From Limnohabitans radicicola (GTDB lineage Bacteria > Pseudomonadota > Gammaproteobacteria > Burkholderiales > Burkholderiaceae_C), in assembly GCF_014837235.1 (NCBI RefSeq), contig NZ_JACYFT010000001.1, positions 310,001-374,000 of the forward strand: a stretch of DNA of 64,000 nt. The letters are read 5' to 3'. Of the stretch, positions 56,881-64,000 are shown piece after piece (positions within the stretch are counted from its first letter, which is position 1; every line of letters starts with the position of its first letter). The translations under genes were made by a program, and so were the position numbers. The notes under the pieces were generated by a model. The model saw only the letters and a list, made by a program, of their open reading frames with translations, was not told where the DNA came from and did no database searches.

Positions 56881-57201
56881 TTATTTGGAGGCAGGGGGGT
56901 CCGGCAACAGGCAGGCTTCAGCGACCTGCAGGTTGTTGTCCTTGGCGAAGTTCATGACGAAATCCCAGGCCATCACATCGTGATCGCGCAAATCCCGGTG
57001 GACCACCACGCATTTGTCGCGGCCCATGGTGGTGGGGATGCACCAGGGTGAATAGCTCAAATGGCTGCCGGGGCTTGCGCCACCGGGGCGGAACTGGCTC
57101 ATGACCCCTGCCAGACGCTCCGCCCAGTCACTGGGGCGGAAGGTTCTGCCATCCTGGGTGACGCCCAGGATGAAGACTTCTTTGGCGGAGTTGGAGACCA
57201 T
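56881..57201 (-). CDS. DUF3579 domain protein
   Basis: A 106-residue protein containing one DUF3579 domain: KEVFILGVTQDGRTFRPSDWAERLAGVMSQF and YSPWCIPTTM are the family segments. The family is found mainly in betaproteobacteria next to rpsT and argD/argF; its function is unknown. The start is near the TCTTATATAAGA palindrome that could control both this gene and argD. Confidence 0.9.
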   Translation of the reverse strand: MVSNSAKEVFILGVTQDGRTFRPSDWAERLAGVMSQFRPGGASPGSHLSYSPWCIPTTMGRDKCVVVHRDLRDHDVMAWDFVMNFAKDNNLQVAEACLLPDPPASK

Positions 57202-57270
57202 CGGATAGAAGGATAAAGGGAAACAGTACAGAGTTCGGGATCGCCGCTCTCTGGTTTACCCAGTATTGTA

Positions 57271-57282
57271 TCTTATATAAGA
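57271..57282. promoter_or_regulatory. TCTTATATAAGA palindrome in the DUF3579-argD gap
   Basis: A perfect 12-base dyad lies about 70 bases upstream of the DUF3579 ATG and 130 bases upstream of the argD ATG. On the minus strand it contains a TATAAG -10 with TTACAA 17 bases upstream, so it could be both promoter and operator. Confidence 0.35.
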
Positions 57283-57368
57283 CCTGAAACCGCCTTGTAA
57301 CTCGCGCGCACCATGCAAGGCCCCCATGAACAAGCACGCCACTTTCTGCCTCTAAAATCTCGTTTCAA

Positions 57369-57398
57369 CGGCCCTCTTCGTTGGGCCGCTTTTTATTT
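57369..57398 (+). promoter_or_regulatory. Terminator-like hairpin in the argD leader
   Basis: CGGCCC, an 8-base loop and GGGCCG are followed by CTTTTTATTT, just before the argD ribosome binding site (AGGAG at 57400). A candidate -10, TAAAAT, lies at 57353-57358. No plus-strand gene precedes it, so it may act as an attenuator or a translation-level structure. Confidence 0.45.
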
Positions 57399-57411
57399 CA
57401 GGAGTTCACGC

Positions 57412-58614
57412 ATGTCTGCTTTCATTGAAGCCGCCTCACCGCACACCATGAACACCTATGGCCGACTGCCGATCGCACTCAGCCATGGTCAGGGTTGCCG
57501 AGTCTGGGACATCAATGGCAAGCAGTACCTGGATGCTTTGGCTGGTATCGCCGTGAACACGCTGGGGCACAACCACCCCGACTTCGCACCCGCGCTGCAA
57601 GACCAGATCGGCAAGATCATCCACAGCTGCAACTATTTCCATGTGCCCAATGCCGAAAAACTCGCCGCCAAGCTGGCCGAGCTGTCGGGCATGACCAATG
57701 TGTTCTTCTGCAACTCGGGGCTGGAAGCCAACGAAGCGGCCATCAAGCTGGCACGCAAATTCGGCCACGACAAGGGCATCACGAACCCCAAAATCGTCGT
57801 CTACGAAAAAGCCTTCCATGGCCGCAGCATCGCCACACTCAGCGCCACCGCCAACGTGAAGCTGCAGCAGGGCTTTGGCCCCATGCTGGAAGGCTTTGTG
57901 CGCGTACCGCTCAATGACATCGAGGCCCTCAAGAAAGCCACCGCCAACGACCCCGATGTCGTGGCCGTGTTCTTCGAGACCATCCAGGGCGAAGGCGGCA
58001 TCAACCCCATGCGCGCCGACTACCTGCGCGAAGTGCGCGCCCTGTGCGACCAGCAGGACTGGCTCTTGATGATCGACGAAGTGCAGTGCGGCATTGGCCG
58101 CACAGGCAAATGGTTTGCCCACCAGTGGGCAGGCATCGTGCCCGACGTCATGCCCCTGGCCAAAGGCCTGGGCTCGGGCGTGCCGATCGGCGCGGTCGTC
58201 GCTGGCCCCAAGGCCGCCAACATCTTCCAGCCTGGCAACCACGGCACGACCTTCGGCGGCAACCCGCTGGCCATGCGTGCGGGTGTGGAAACCATCCGCA
58301 TCATGGAAAAAGACGGCCTGCTGGACAACGCCGCACGCCTGGGCGCTCACTTCCATGACAAATTGACCGCTGCATTGAGCGGCCAAAAAGGCGTCAAGGA
58401 AATCCGTGGCCAGGGTCTGATGATCGGCATCGAATTCGATCGCCCCTGCGGCGTGCTGCTCAAGCAGGCCGCCGATGCGGGCCTCATCATCAACGTGACC
58501 GCCGACACCGTGGTGCGCCTCTTGCCCCCACTGATCATGACCACCGCCGAAGCGGACGAGGTGCTGGCCATCCTCTTGCCGCTGATCAAGACATTCCTGG
58601 CAGAACAAGCATGA
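57412..58614 (+). CDS. argD: Acetylornithine aminotransferase
   Basis: A 400-residue class III PLP transaminase that makes N-acetylornithine in arginine synthesis; it may also serve as succinyldiaminopimelate transaminase. The Schiff-base lysine is Lys251 in MPLAKGLGSG, and FFCNSGLEANEAAIKLAR is typical. The ATG at 57412 follows AGGAG; the track start at 57313 includes leader sequence. It overlaps argF by 4 bases. Confidence 0.95.
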   Translation: MSAFIEAASPHTMNTYGRLPIALSHGQGCRVWDINGKQYLDALAGIAVNTLGHNHPDFAPALQDQIGKIIHSCNYFHVPNAEKLAAKLAELSGMTNVFFCNSGLEANEAAIKLARKFGHDKGITNPKIVVYEKAFHGRSIATLSATANVKLQQGFGPMLEGFVRVPLNDIEALKKATANDPDVVAVFFETIQGEGGINPMRADYLREVRALCDQQDWLLMIDEVQCGIGRTGKWFAHQWAGIVPDVMPLAKGLGSGVPIGAVVAGPKAANIFQPGNHGTTFGGNPLAMRAGVETIRIMEKDGLLDNAARLGAHFHDKLTAALSGQKGVKEIRGQGLMIGIEFDRPCGVLLKQAADAGLIINVTADTVVRLLPPLIMTTAEADEVLAILLPLIKTFLAEQA

Positions 58615-59549
58615 GTTCCCTCCAGCAAAACGCCATCCGGCACTACCTGCAGTTCACGGACCTGAGCGCCGACGAGTACGCGCACCTGTTTGCACGGGCG
58701 GCCGAAATCAAGCGCAAGTTCAAAGCCTACGAAAAGTACCACCCGCTGGCCGACCGCACACTGGCCATGATCTTTGAAAAGGCCAGCACCCGCACGCGTG
58801 TGAGCTTTGAAGCGGGCATGTACCAGCTGGGCGGCTCGGTGGTGCACCTGACCACGGGCGACAGCCAGCTGGGCCGCTCCGAGCCCATCGAAGACAGCGC
58901 CCGCGTCATCAGCCGCATGACCGATCTGGTGATGATCCGCACCTTCGGCCAGGACAAGATCGAGCGCTTTGCCGCGCACTCGCGTGTGCCGGTCATCAAC
59001 GGCCTGACCAACGAGTTCCACCCCTGCCAGATCCTGGCCGACATCTTCACCTACATCGAGCACCGTGGCTCGATTCAAGGCAAGGTGGTGGCCTGGGTGG
59101 GTGACGGCAACAACATGGCCAACACCTGGCTGCAGGCGGCCGAATTGCTGGGCTTCACCGTGCACCTGAGCACACCCAGCGGCTACGAAGTCGACCAGGC
59201 GATTGCAGGCTTGCGCAGCAGCGCCAGTTACAAGGTCTTCAAAGACCCGCAGGACGCCTGCCGCGGCGCTGACCTGGTCACCACCGATGTGTGGACCAGT
59301 ATGGGCTATGAAGCCGAAAACGAAGCGCGCAAGAAAGCCTTTGCCAACTGGTGCGTGGACGAATCCATGATGCAGGCGGCCAAACCGGACGCCCTGTTCA
59401 TGCACTGCCTGCCCGCCCACCGCGGCGAAGAAGTCAGCGCCGAAGTCATCGACGGCCCGCAATCGGTGGTGTGGGACGAAGCAGAGAACCGCATGCACGT
59501 GCAAAAGGCGCTGATGGAGTTCCTGCTGCTGGGCCGCGTGTCGGCCTGA
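58611..59549 (+). CDS. argF: Ornithine carbamoyltransferase
   Basis: A 312-residue OTCase that makes citrulline from ornithine and carbamoyl phosphate. The carbamoyl phosphate site STRTRVSFE, the NEFHPCQILAD segment and the MHCLPAHRGEEV motif are present. It is transcribed with argD. Confidence 0.96.
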   Translation: MSSLQQNAIRHYLQFTDLSADEYAHLFARAAEIKRKFKAYEKYHPLADRTLAMIFEKASTRTRVSFEAGMYQLGGSVVHLTTGDSQLGRSEPIEDSARVISRMTDLVMIRTFGQDKIERFAAHSRVPVINGLTNEFHPCQILADIFTYIEHRGSIQGKVVAWVGDGNNMANTWLQAAELLGFTVHLSTPSGYEVDQAIAGLRSSASYKVFKDPQDACRGADLVTTDVWTSMGYEAENEARKKAFANWCVDESMMQAAKPDALFMHCLPAHRGEEVSAEVIDGPQSVVWDEAENRMHVQKALMEFLLLGRVSA

Positions 59550-59557
59550 GCCTGACC

Positions 59558-59866
59558 GTGAGCCAGTGCACCAGCTGCGGCGCCTGCTGCGCCAGCTTTC
59601 GGGTGGACTTCTCGGTCTTCGAGCACGAAGAAGGCGGCGGCTCGGTGCCTGCCGGGCTGGCCTCGCCCATCACCGACAGCACCTGCCGCATGCGCGGCAC
59701 CGACCACAGCCCGCCACGCTGCGCCGCACTGTATGGCCGCATTGGCGAGAAAGCCATCTGCGGCATTTATGAATGGCGTCCCTCGCCGTGTCGTGAATTC
59801 GAGGAAGGCAGCGATGCGTGCCAGCGCGCACGCCAGCGGCATGGGCTGCCTGCGCTGAACAGCTGA
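59558..59866 (+). CDS. YkgJ family cysteine-cluster protein
   Basis: A 102-residue protein with the zinc/iron-sulfur-like cysteine cluster of the YkgJ family: CTSCGACCASF near the N-terminus, further cysteines in CRMRG, PPRCAAL and AICGIYEWRPSPCREFE. The start is taken as GTG at 59558, 8 bases after argF. The track ORF beginning at 59351 runs over argF in another frame. The function is unknown. Confidence 0.8.
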   Translation: MSQCTSCGACCASFRVDFSVFEHEEGGGSVPAGLASPITDSTCRMRGTDHSPPRCAALYGRIGEKAICGIYEWRPSPCREFEEGSDACQRARQRHGLPALNS

Positions 59867-59878
59867 CTTCATTTTTCG

Positions 59879-59897
59879 CGGTTGTTGGAAATAACCG
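59879..59897. promoter_or_regulatory. Palindrome upstream of the kynurenine operon
   Basis: CGGTTGTT, GGA, AATAACCG is a dyad with one mismatch, 39 bases before the kynB ATG. Kynurenine operons are often controlled by the Lrp-type regulator KynR, so this is a possible operator (inference). Confidence 0.35.
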
Positions 59898-59935
59898 ACA
59901 CCGCAGCTTTTCTGTGGGTGCTACCTTCGCACACC

Positions 59936-60565
59936 ATGAAAAAACTCTGGGACATTTCCCCGCCTGTGGACGCCAGCAGCCCGGTCTTTCCGGGGGACAC
60001 CCCCTACACGCAGCGATGGGCCGCCACGCTGACCGAGGCCTGCCCCGTCAACGTGAGCGCCATCACGCTCTCGCCCCATGTGGGCGCGCATGCCGATGCG
60101 CCGCTGCATTACGACCCGCAAGGCGCGGCAGTGGGCACACTCGAACTCACACCATTTCTCGGCCATTGCCGTGTGATCCACGCCATCGGTGCGTGGCCAC
60201 TGATCACCACCGCGCACCTGCAGCATGCGCTGCAGGACCTGCCTGAGCGCGTGCTGGTGCGCACTTGCCGCCAGATGCCGCTGGACCACTTCGATACCCA
60301 GCTCACCGCCTTTGATCCACAGGCCGTGCAGCACTTGGCAGACCTGGGCGTGAAACTGATCGGCACCGACAGCGCCAGCATCGACCCCGCCGACAGCAAG
60401 CAGCTGCCCAGCCACCAGGTGATCCGCCAACGCGGCTTGCGGGTGCTGGAAAACCTGTGGCTCGACAACGTGCCCGAGGGCGATTACGAGCTGATCGCCC
60501 TGCCCCTCAAACTCATGCGCGCCGATGCCAGCCCCGTGCGGGCCGTGCTGCGCGAACTGCCATAA
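59936..60565 (+). CDS. kynB: Kynurenine formamidase KynB
   Basis: A 209-residue cyclase-fold hydrolase that removes the formyl group from N-formylkynurenine. The metal-binding motif SPHVGAHADAPLHY lies near residue 47, and the DSASIDPADSKQLPSH segment follows. The ATG at 59936 (MKKLWDISPP) is used instead of the longer track start. First gene of kynB-kynU-kynA, 18 bases before kynU. Confidence 0.92.
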   Translation: MKKLWDISPPVDASSPVFPGDTPYTQRWAATLTEACPVNVSAITLSPHVGAHADAPLHYDPQGAAVGTLELTPFLGHCRVIHAIGAWPLITTAHLQHALQDLPERVLVRTCRQMPLDHFDTQLTAFDPQAVQHLADLGVKLIGTDSASIDPADSKQLPSHQVIRQRGLRVLENLWLDNVPEGDYELIALPLKLMRADASPVRAVLRELP

Positions 60566-60583
60566 CGATTCAAGGGACACCCC

Positions 60584-61870
60584 ATGATGAACCTCACCCC
60601 CACACTGCAGGACTGCGAACTGCTGGACCAGCAAGACCCCTTGCGCAGCCTGCGCTCGCAGTTCGATTTACCGCCTGGTGTGATTTACCTGGACGGCAAC
60701 TCGCTGGGCGTGCTGCCCAAAGCCACCCCGGCCCGCGTGGCCCAGGCCGTCACGCAGGAATGGGGCACGGACCTGATCAAGAGCTGGAACAGCGCAGGCT
60801 GGTTCACCCTGCCGCAGCGTGTGGGCGACAAGATCGCGCGCGTCATCGGCGCACAAGCTGGCGAGGTGGTGGCCGCCGACAGCACCTCGATCAACCTCTA
60901 CAAGGTGCTCTCGGCCGCACTGCACATCGCGGCTGCCGACCAACCCCACAAGAAAACCATCGTCAGCGAACGCAGCAACTTTCCGACGGACCTCTACATT
61001 GCCGAGGCGCTGTGCAAGGAGCGCGGCTACACACTGAAGCTGGTGGAGGCCGAAGACATCGCCACCGCCTTGCAAGGCGATGTGGCCGTACTCATGCTCA
61101 CCCACGTGAACTACCGCACCGGGGCCATGCACGACATGCAGGCCGTGACCGCACAGGCCCACGCGCAGGGCGCGCTCACCGTGTGGGACCTGGCCCACAG
61201 CGCAGGCGCAGTGCCGGTGGACCTGCATGCGGCCCAGGCCGACTTCGCCGTGGGCTGCGGCTACAAGTACCTCAATGGCGGCCCCGGAGCGCCCGCCTTT
61301 GTGTGGGTCAACCCGCGCCACACCGAACGCTTCTGGCAACCGCTGGCGGGCTGGTGGGGCCACGCCACGCCATTTGAGTTCACGCCCGACTACCGCCCGG
61401 CCCCCGGCATCACCCGCTACCAATGCGGCACGCAGCCCATCCTGAGCCTCACCGCGCTGGACTGCGGCCTGGACACCCTGCTGGCCGCTGACCGCCTGGG
61501 CGGCATGGCCGCCTTGCGTCAAAAGTCACTGGCGCTCACCGGGCTGTTCATGCAGCTGGTGCGCACACGGCTGCACGGCCAGGGGTTTGGCATCGCCACG
61601 CCTGCGCTGGAATCGCAGCGCGGCTCGCAGGTCAGTCTGACCCGCGCCGAGGGGGCGTACACCATCGTGCAAGCCCTGATCGCACGCGGTGTGATTGGCG
61701 ACTTCCGCGCGGGCGACGGGGGCCAGCACCCGGACATCCTGCGCTTTGGCTTCACGCCGCTGTACATCGGCTACGCCGATGTGTGGAACGCCGCCGAGCA
61801 GCTGTGCCAGGTGATGGCCAGTGGCGAATGGCAGGACGCCCGCTTTGCCCAGAAACACGCCGTGACCTGA
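60584..61870 (+). CDS. kynU: Kynureninase KynU
   Basis: A 428-residue PLP enzyme that splits kynurenine into anthranilate and alanine. The PLP lysine is Lys228 in [14 protein letters not shown], and [14 protein letters not shown] and [13 protein letters not shown] are family segments. Two adjacent ATGs (60584 and 60587) are possible starts. Confidence 0.94.
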   Translation: MMNLTPTLQDCELLDQQDPLRSLRSQFDLPPGVIYLDGNSLGVLPKATPARVAQAVTQEWGTDLIKSWNSAGWFTLPQRVGDKIARVIGAQAGEVVAADSTSINLYKVLSAALHIAAADQPHKKTIVSERSNFPTDLYIAEALCKERGYTLKLVEAEDIATALQGDVAVLMLTHVNYRTGAMHDMQAVTAQAHAQGALTVWDLAHSAGAVPVDLHAAQADFAVGCGYKYLNGGPGAPAFVWVNPRHTERFWQPLAGWWGHATPFEFTPDYRPAPGITRYQCGTQPILSLTALDCGLDTLLAADRLGGMAALRQKSLALTGLFMQLVRTRLHGQGFGIATPALESQRGSQVSLTRAEGAYTIVQALIARGVIGDFRAGDGGQHPDILRFGFTPLYIGYADVWNAAEQLCQVMASGEWQDARFAQKHAVT

Positions 61871-61880
61871 AAGGACCGCC

Positions 61881-62762
61881 ATGAGTTCCTGCCCTTTCCA
61901 CAGCAGCGCAGACAGCGCCAGCACAGCGCAAGGTGAGCGCATCGTGCACGAAGAAAAAGCCCAGCTCGACTTTGACGGGCGCATGAGCTACGGCGACTAC
62001 CTGCAGCTCGATGCCCTCCTCAACGCGCAACAACCGCGCTCGCCAGACCACAACGAGATGCTGTTCATCGTGCAACACCAGACGAGTGAGCTCTGGATGA
62101 AGCTGATGCTGCACGAACTTCGCGCCGCCGTGGACAACATAGCAAGCGACCAGTTGCCCGATGCCTTCAAGAAGCTCGCCCGTGTGAGCCGGGTCATGGA
62201 GCAGCTGGTGCACGCCTGGGACGTGCTGGCCACCATGACACCGCCCGAGTACAGCGCCATTCGCCCCTACCTGGCCCAATCGAGCGGCTTTCAGAGCTGG
62301 CAGTACCGCTGCATCGAATTTGCCATGGGCAACAAGAACGCGGCCATGCTGCAACCTCATGCGCACCGCTCCGACTTGTCCGCCACCGTGCAGGCCGCCT
62401 ACGAAGCGCCTTCGCTGTACGACGAATGCCTGCGCCTGCTGGCACGGCGCGGGCTGGCGGTACCCGCCTCGCACACCGAACGCGACTGGCGTCTGCCCTA
62501 CGCCGCCGACCCGGGTGTGGAGCAAGCCTGGCTCACCGTCTACCGTGACCCCACCCACCACTGGGACCTGTATCAGCTGGGTGAAGAACTGACCGATCTG
62601 GAAGACGCGTTTCGCCTGTGGCGCTTCCGCCACCTCACCACGGTGGAGCGTGTGATCGGCTTCAAGCGCGGCACAGGCGGCACCGGCGGCGTGAGTTACC
62701 TGCGCAAGATGCTCGACACCGTGCTGTTCCCCGAGATCTGGTCGCTGCGCACCGAACTTTGA
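61881..62762 (+). CDS. kynA: Tryptophan 2,3-dioxygenase KynA
   Basis: A 293-residue heme dioxygenase that opens tryptophan to N-formylkynurenine, the first step of the pathway. [34 protein letters not shown] and [13 protein letters not shown] are the usual motifs; the last contains the substrate-site Thr. It follows kynU by 10 bases. With kynB and kynU it carries tryptophan to anthranilate. Confidence 0.95.
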   Translation: MSSCPFHSSADSASTAQGERIVHEEKAQLDFDGRMSYGDYLQLDALLNAQQPRSPDHNEMLFIVQHQTSELWMKLMLHELRAAVDNIASDQLPDAFKKLARVSRVMEQLVHAWDVLATMTPPEYSAIRPYLAQSSGFQSWQYRCIEFAMGNKNAAMLQPHAHRSDLSATVQAAYEAPSLYDECLRLLARRGLAVPASHTERDWRLPYAADPGVEQAWLTVYRDPTHHWDLYQLGEELTDLEDAFRLWRFRHLTTVERVIGFKRGTGGTGGVSYLRKMLDTVLFPEIWSLRTEL

Positions 62763-62792
62763 CAGCAGATCACCCGGGCCTCAGCCCTGACC

Positions 62793-63848
62793 TCAGCCTT
62801 TTTGCCCATCCAACAGCAAGCGGATGGGTGCAGGCAAACCCAGTTGAGGCCAGTCCTGCGCGTCCACCCACTGGCCCTCGCAGCCAGGTGCCTGATGGAT
62901 CTGCACATGCACCGGGTGCAGGTGCAGATCGCGGTGGGTCAGCACATGCTTCCAAGGCGCGATGTAGCGCGGCGACCGGACATCGGCACAACTGGCCAGC
63001 AAAGCAGCCTCGTCATCGAACACGGGCAGACTGAAGAGGCCTGCCCAGACGCCCCGGGCCGGGCGTTTGTGCAGCCAGACCTGCCCCTGCGCATTGACCG
63101 CCCAGAGCAGCCACAGCGTGGCGCTGCTGCGTTTGAGCTTGCGGGTCTTGACCGGGTAGGCCAAAGGCTTGGCCTCTTGCCGCGCTTGGCACAGGCTGGC
63201 CACAGGGCAGCCGTCGCACTGCACTTTGCGCGGCAGGCAGACGGTGGCACCCAGGTCCATCAGCGACTGGGTGTAGGCCGGCATATCGGCCGCATCGGGG
63301 GGCAGCAACTGCTCGGCCAGCGCCCACAGGCTGCGCTCGCTCGCAGACAGCGCCAGGTCTTCGCCGTAACCCAGCACACGGGTGAGCACACGTTTGACGT
63401 TGCCGTCCAGAATGGCGGAGCGTTCGTGAAAGCAAAACGCCGCGATGGCTGCTGCCGTCGAGCGCCCAATGCCCGGCAAGGTGACGAGCTGCTCGGCCGT
63501 GCTCGGGAAAGCGCCGCCAAACCGCGCCACCACCTCCTGCGCGCAGCGGTGCAGGTTGCGGGCACGGCTGTAGTAACCGAGGCCACTCCACAGGCCCAGC
63601 ACATCGTCCTGCGGCGCGGCGGCCAGCGCCGCCACATCGGCAAAGCGCTGCAAAAAGCGCGGGTAGTAATCGAGCACGGTGCTGACCTGGGTCTGCTGCA
63701 GCATGATCTCGGACAGCCAGACGCGGTAGGGGTCACGCGTGTTTTGCCAAGGCAGGCTTTGGCGACCGTGCTGGCGCTGCCAGTCCACCATGCGGCGGGC
63801 AAATCCGGTGGGCAGTTTCGGTGTTTCCGGCTTCAGTTTTTCTGACAT
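62793..63848 (-). CDS. mutY: Adenine DNA glycosylase MutY
   Basis: A 351-residue glycosylase that removes A mispaired with 8-oxoG. Glu47 in [11 protein letters not shown] and Asp148 in ILDGNVKRV fit the catalytic positions, the helix-hairpin-helix is [15 protein letters not shown], and the [4Fe-4S] cluster ligands are Cys204, 211, 214 and 220 (C-x6-C-x2-C-x5-C). The C-terminal Nudix-like domain that reads 8-oxoG is present. The ATG at 63848 (MSEKLKP) overlaps mutM by 16 bases. Confidence 0.95.
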   Translation of the reverse strand: MSEKLKPETPKLPTGFARRMVDWQRQHGRQSLPWQNTRDPYRVWLSEIMLQQTQVSTVLDYYPRFLQRFADVAALAAAPQDDVLGLWSGLGYYSRARNLHRCAQEVVARFGGAFPSTAEQLVTLPGIGRSTAAAIAAFCFHERSAILDGNVKRVLTRVLGYGEDLALSASERSLWALAEQLLPPDAADMPAYTQSLMDLGATVCLPRKVQCDGCPVASLCQARQEAKPLAYPVKTRKLKRSSATLWLLWAVNAQGQVWLHKRPARGVWAGLFSLPVFDDEAALLASCADVRSPRYIAPWKHVLTHRDLHLHPVHVQIHQAPGCEGQWVDAQDWPQLGLPAPIRLLLDGQKG

Positions 63849-64000
63849 TGGGGGCAAAAGAAAGTGGTGCGCTGGCCTTGCACGATGGATCGGATCGGGG
63901 TGGCACACACCCGACAGGCCTGGCCCGCGCGGCCGTACACAGCGGCTTCGAGCTGGAAGTAACCCGTCTTGCCTTCGGCACTGACAAAGTCCCGCAGGCT
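63833..64000 (-). CDS. mutM: Formamidopyrimidine-DNA glycosylase MutM, C-terminal end (5' part beyond window)
   Basis: The visible 55 residues end with [21 protein letters not shown] and the C-terminal zinc finger CRVC...CPQC (C-x2-C-x16-C-x2-C), then QKN and a stop. This is the MutM/Fpg tail. It has no start in the window and so is absent from the ORF track. Its stop lies 16 bases inside mutY, so mutM-mutY form a two-gene GO-repair operon. Confidence 0.9.
   Translation of the reverse strand, partial: SLRDFVSAEGKTGYFQLEAAVYGRAGQACRVCATPIRSIVQGQRTTFFCPQCQKN

Overview
The window is a 64 kb piece of a GC-rich betaproteobacterial chromosome, most likely Burkholderiales and probably Comamonadaceae (Limnohabitans/Rhodoferax-like). 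The evidence is gene content and order: hemCDXY, rpsP-rimM-trmD-rplS, the purM / AI-2E / hda / HAD / pcnB / folK block, and the murJ / rpsT / DUF3579 / argD-argF block. The species is inferred from recognised protein families only. It is very gene-dense, with about 61 protein genes and no intergenic gap above 300 bases (the longest are about 250-275). I saw no rRNA, tRNA, CRISPR array, phage, insertion sequence or defence island.

Region by region. 1-6.7 kb: recC and recB (RecBCD recombination nuclease) on the minus strand, with recB running off the left edge. 7-9.6 kb: a small exported repeat protein, a flavin reductase-like protein, an FAH-family hydratase and a transglutaminase-like protein. 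9.7-16.7 kb: a LytS/LytR-type two-component pair followed by two zinc metallopeptidases (PrlC and a DUF4953 protease). 16.7-20.8 kb: hemCDXY, divergent from ppc (to 23.8 kb). 23.8-29.9 kb: a DUF885 protein, a DUF1345 membrane protein, argH, an uncharacterised protein, a NIPSNAP protein and a YebC regulator. 30-32.2 kb: purine catabolism (puuD, xdhC). 32.3-40.2 kb: a lipoprotein, an H-NS-like protein, CorC/HlyC, apaH, a Nudix hydrolase, a CbiB-like protein, rsgA, an M48 protease and orn. 40.4-45.9 kb: a DEAD-box RNA helicase, then the rplS-trmD-rimM-rpsP operon, a GNAT acetyltransferase and a TM2 protein. 45.9-47.6 kb: a Pit phosphate transporter with its DUF47 partner. 47.7-52.6 kb: a tightly overlapped run of six genes, including folK, pcnB and hda. 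52.7-57.2 kb: purM, a SirB1-like protein, murJ, rpsT and a DUF3579 protein. 57.4-62.8 kb: argD-argF, a cysteine-cluster protein and kynB-kynU-kynA (tryptophan to anthranilate). 62.8-64 kb: mutY and the 3' end of mutM, the two glycosylases of the GO repair system.

Most of the window is ordinary housekeeping DNA, and I did not find a convincing new multi-gene system. The interesting signals are small. A pair of REP-like palindromes lies in frame inside recC, and a second, weaker GTAG-headed palindrome lies inside hemX. A well-formed Pho box precedes the DUF47-pit operon. Structured leaders precede rplS, rpsP, argD and the DEAD-box helicase gene. An 80-bp inverted-repeat element sits between two convergent terminators at 56.8 kb. 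A palindrome precedes the kynurenine operon. A six-copy, 16-residue repeat protein lies next to recC.

Start codons were chosen by ribosome binding site, family alignment from memory and operon spacing; they were not tested experimentally. Where the ORF track runs further upstream than the real gene, I have shortened it and say so.
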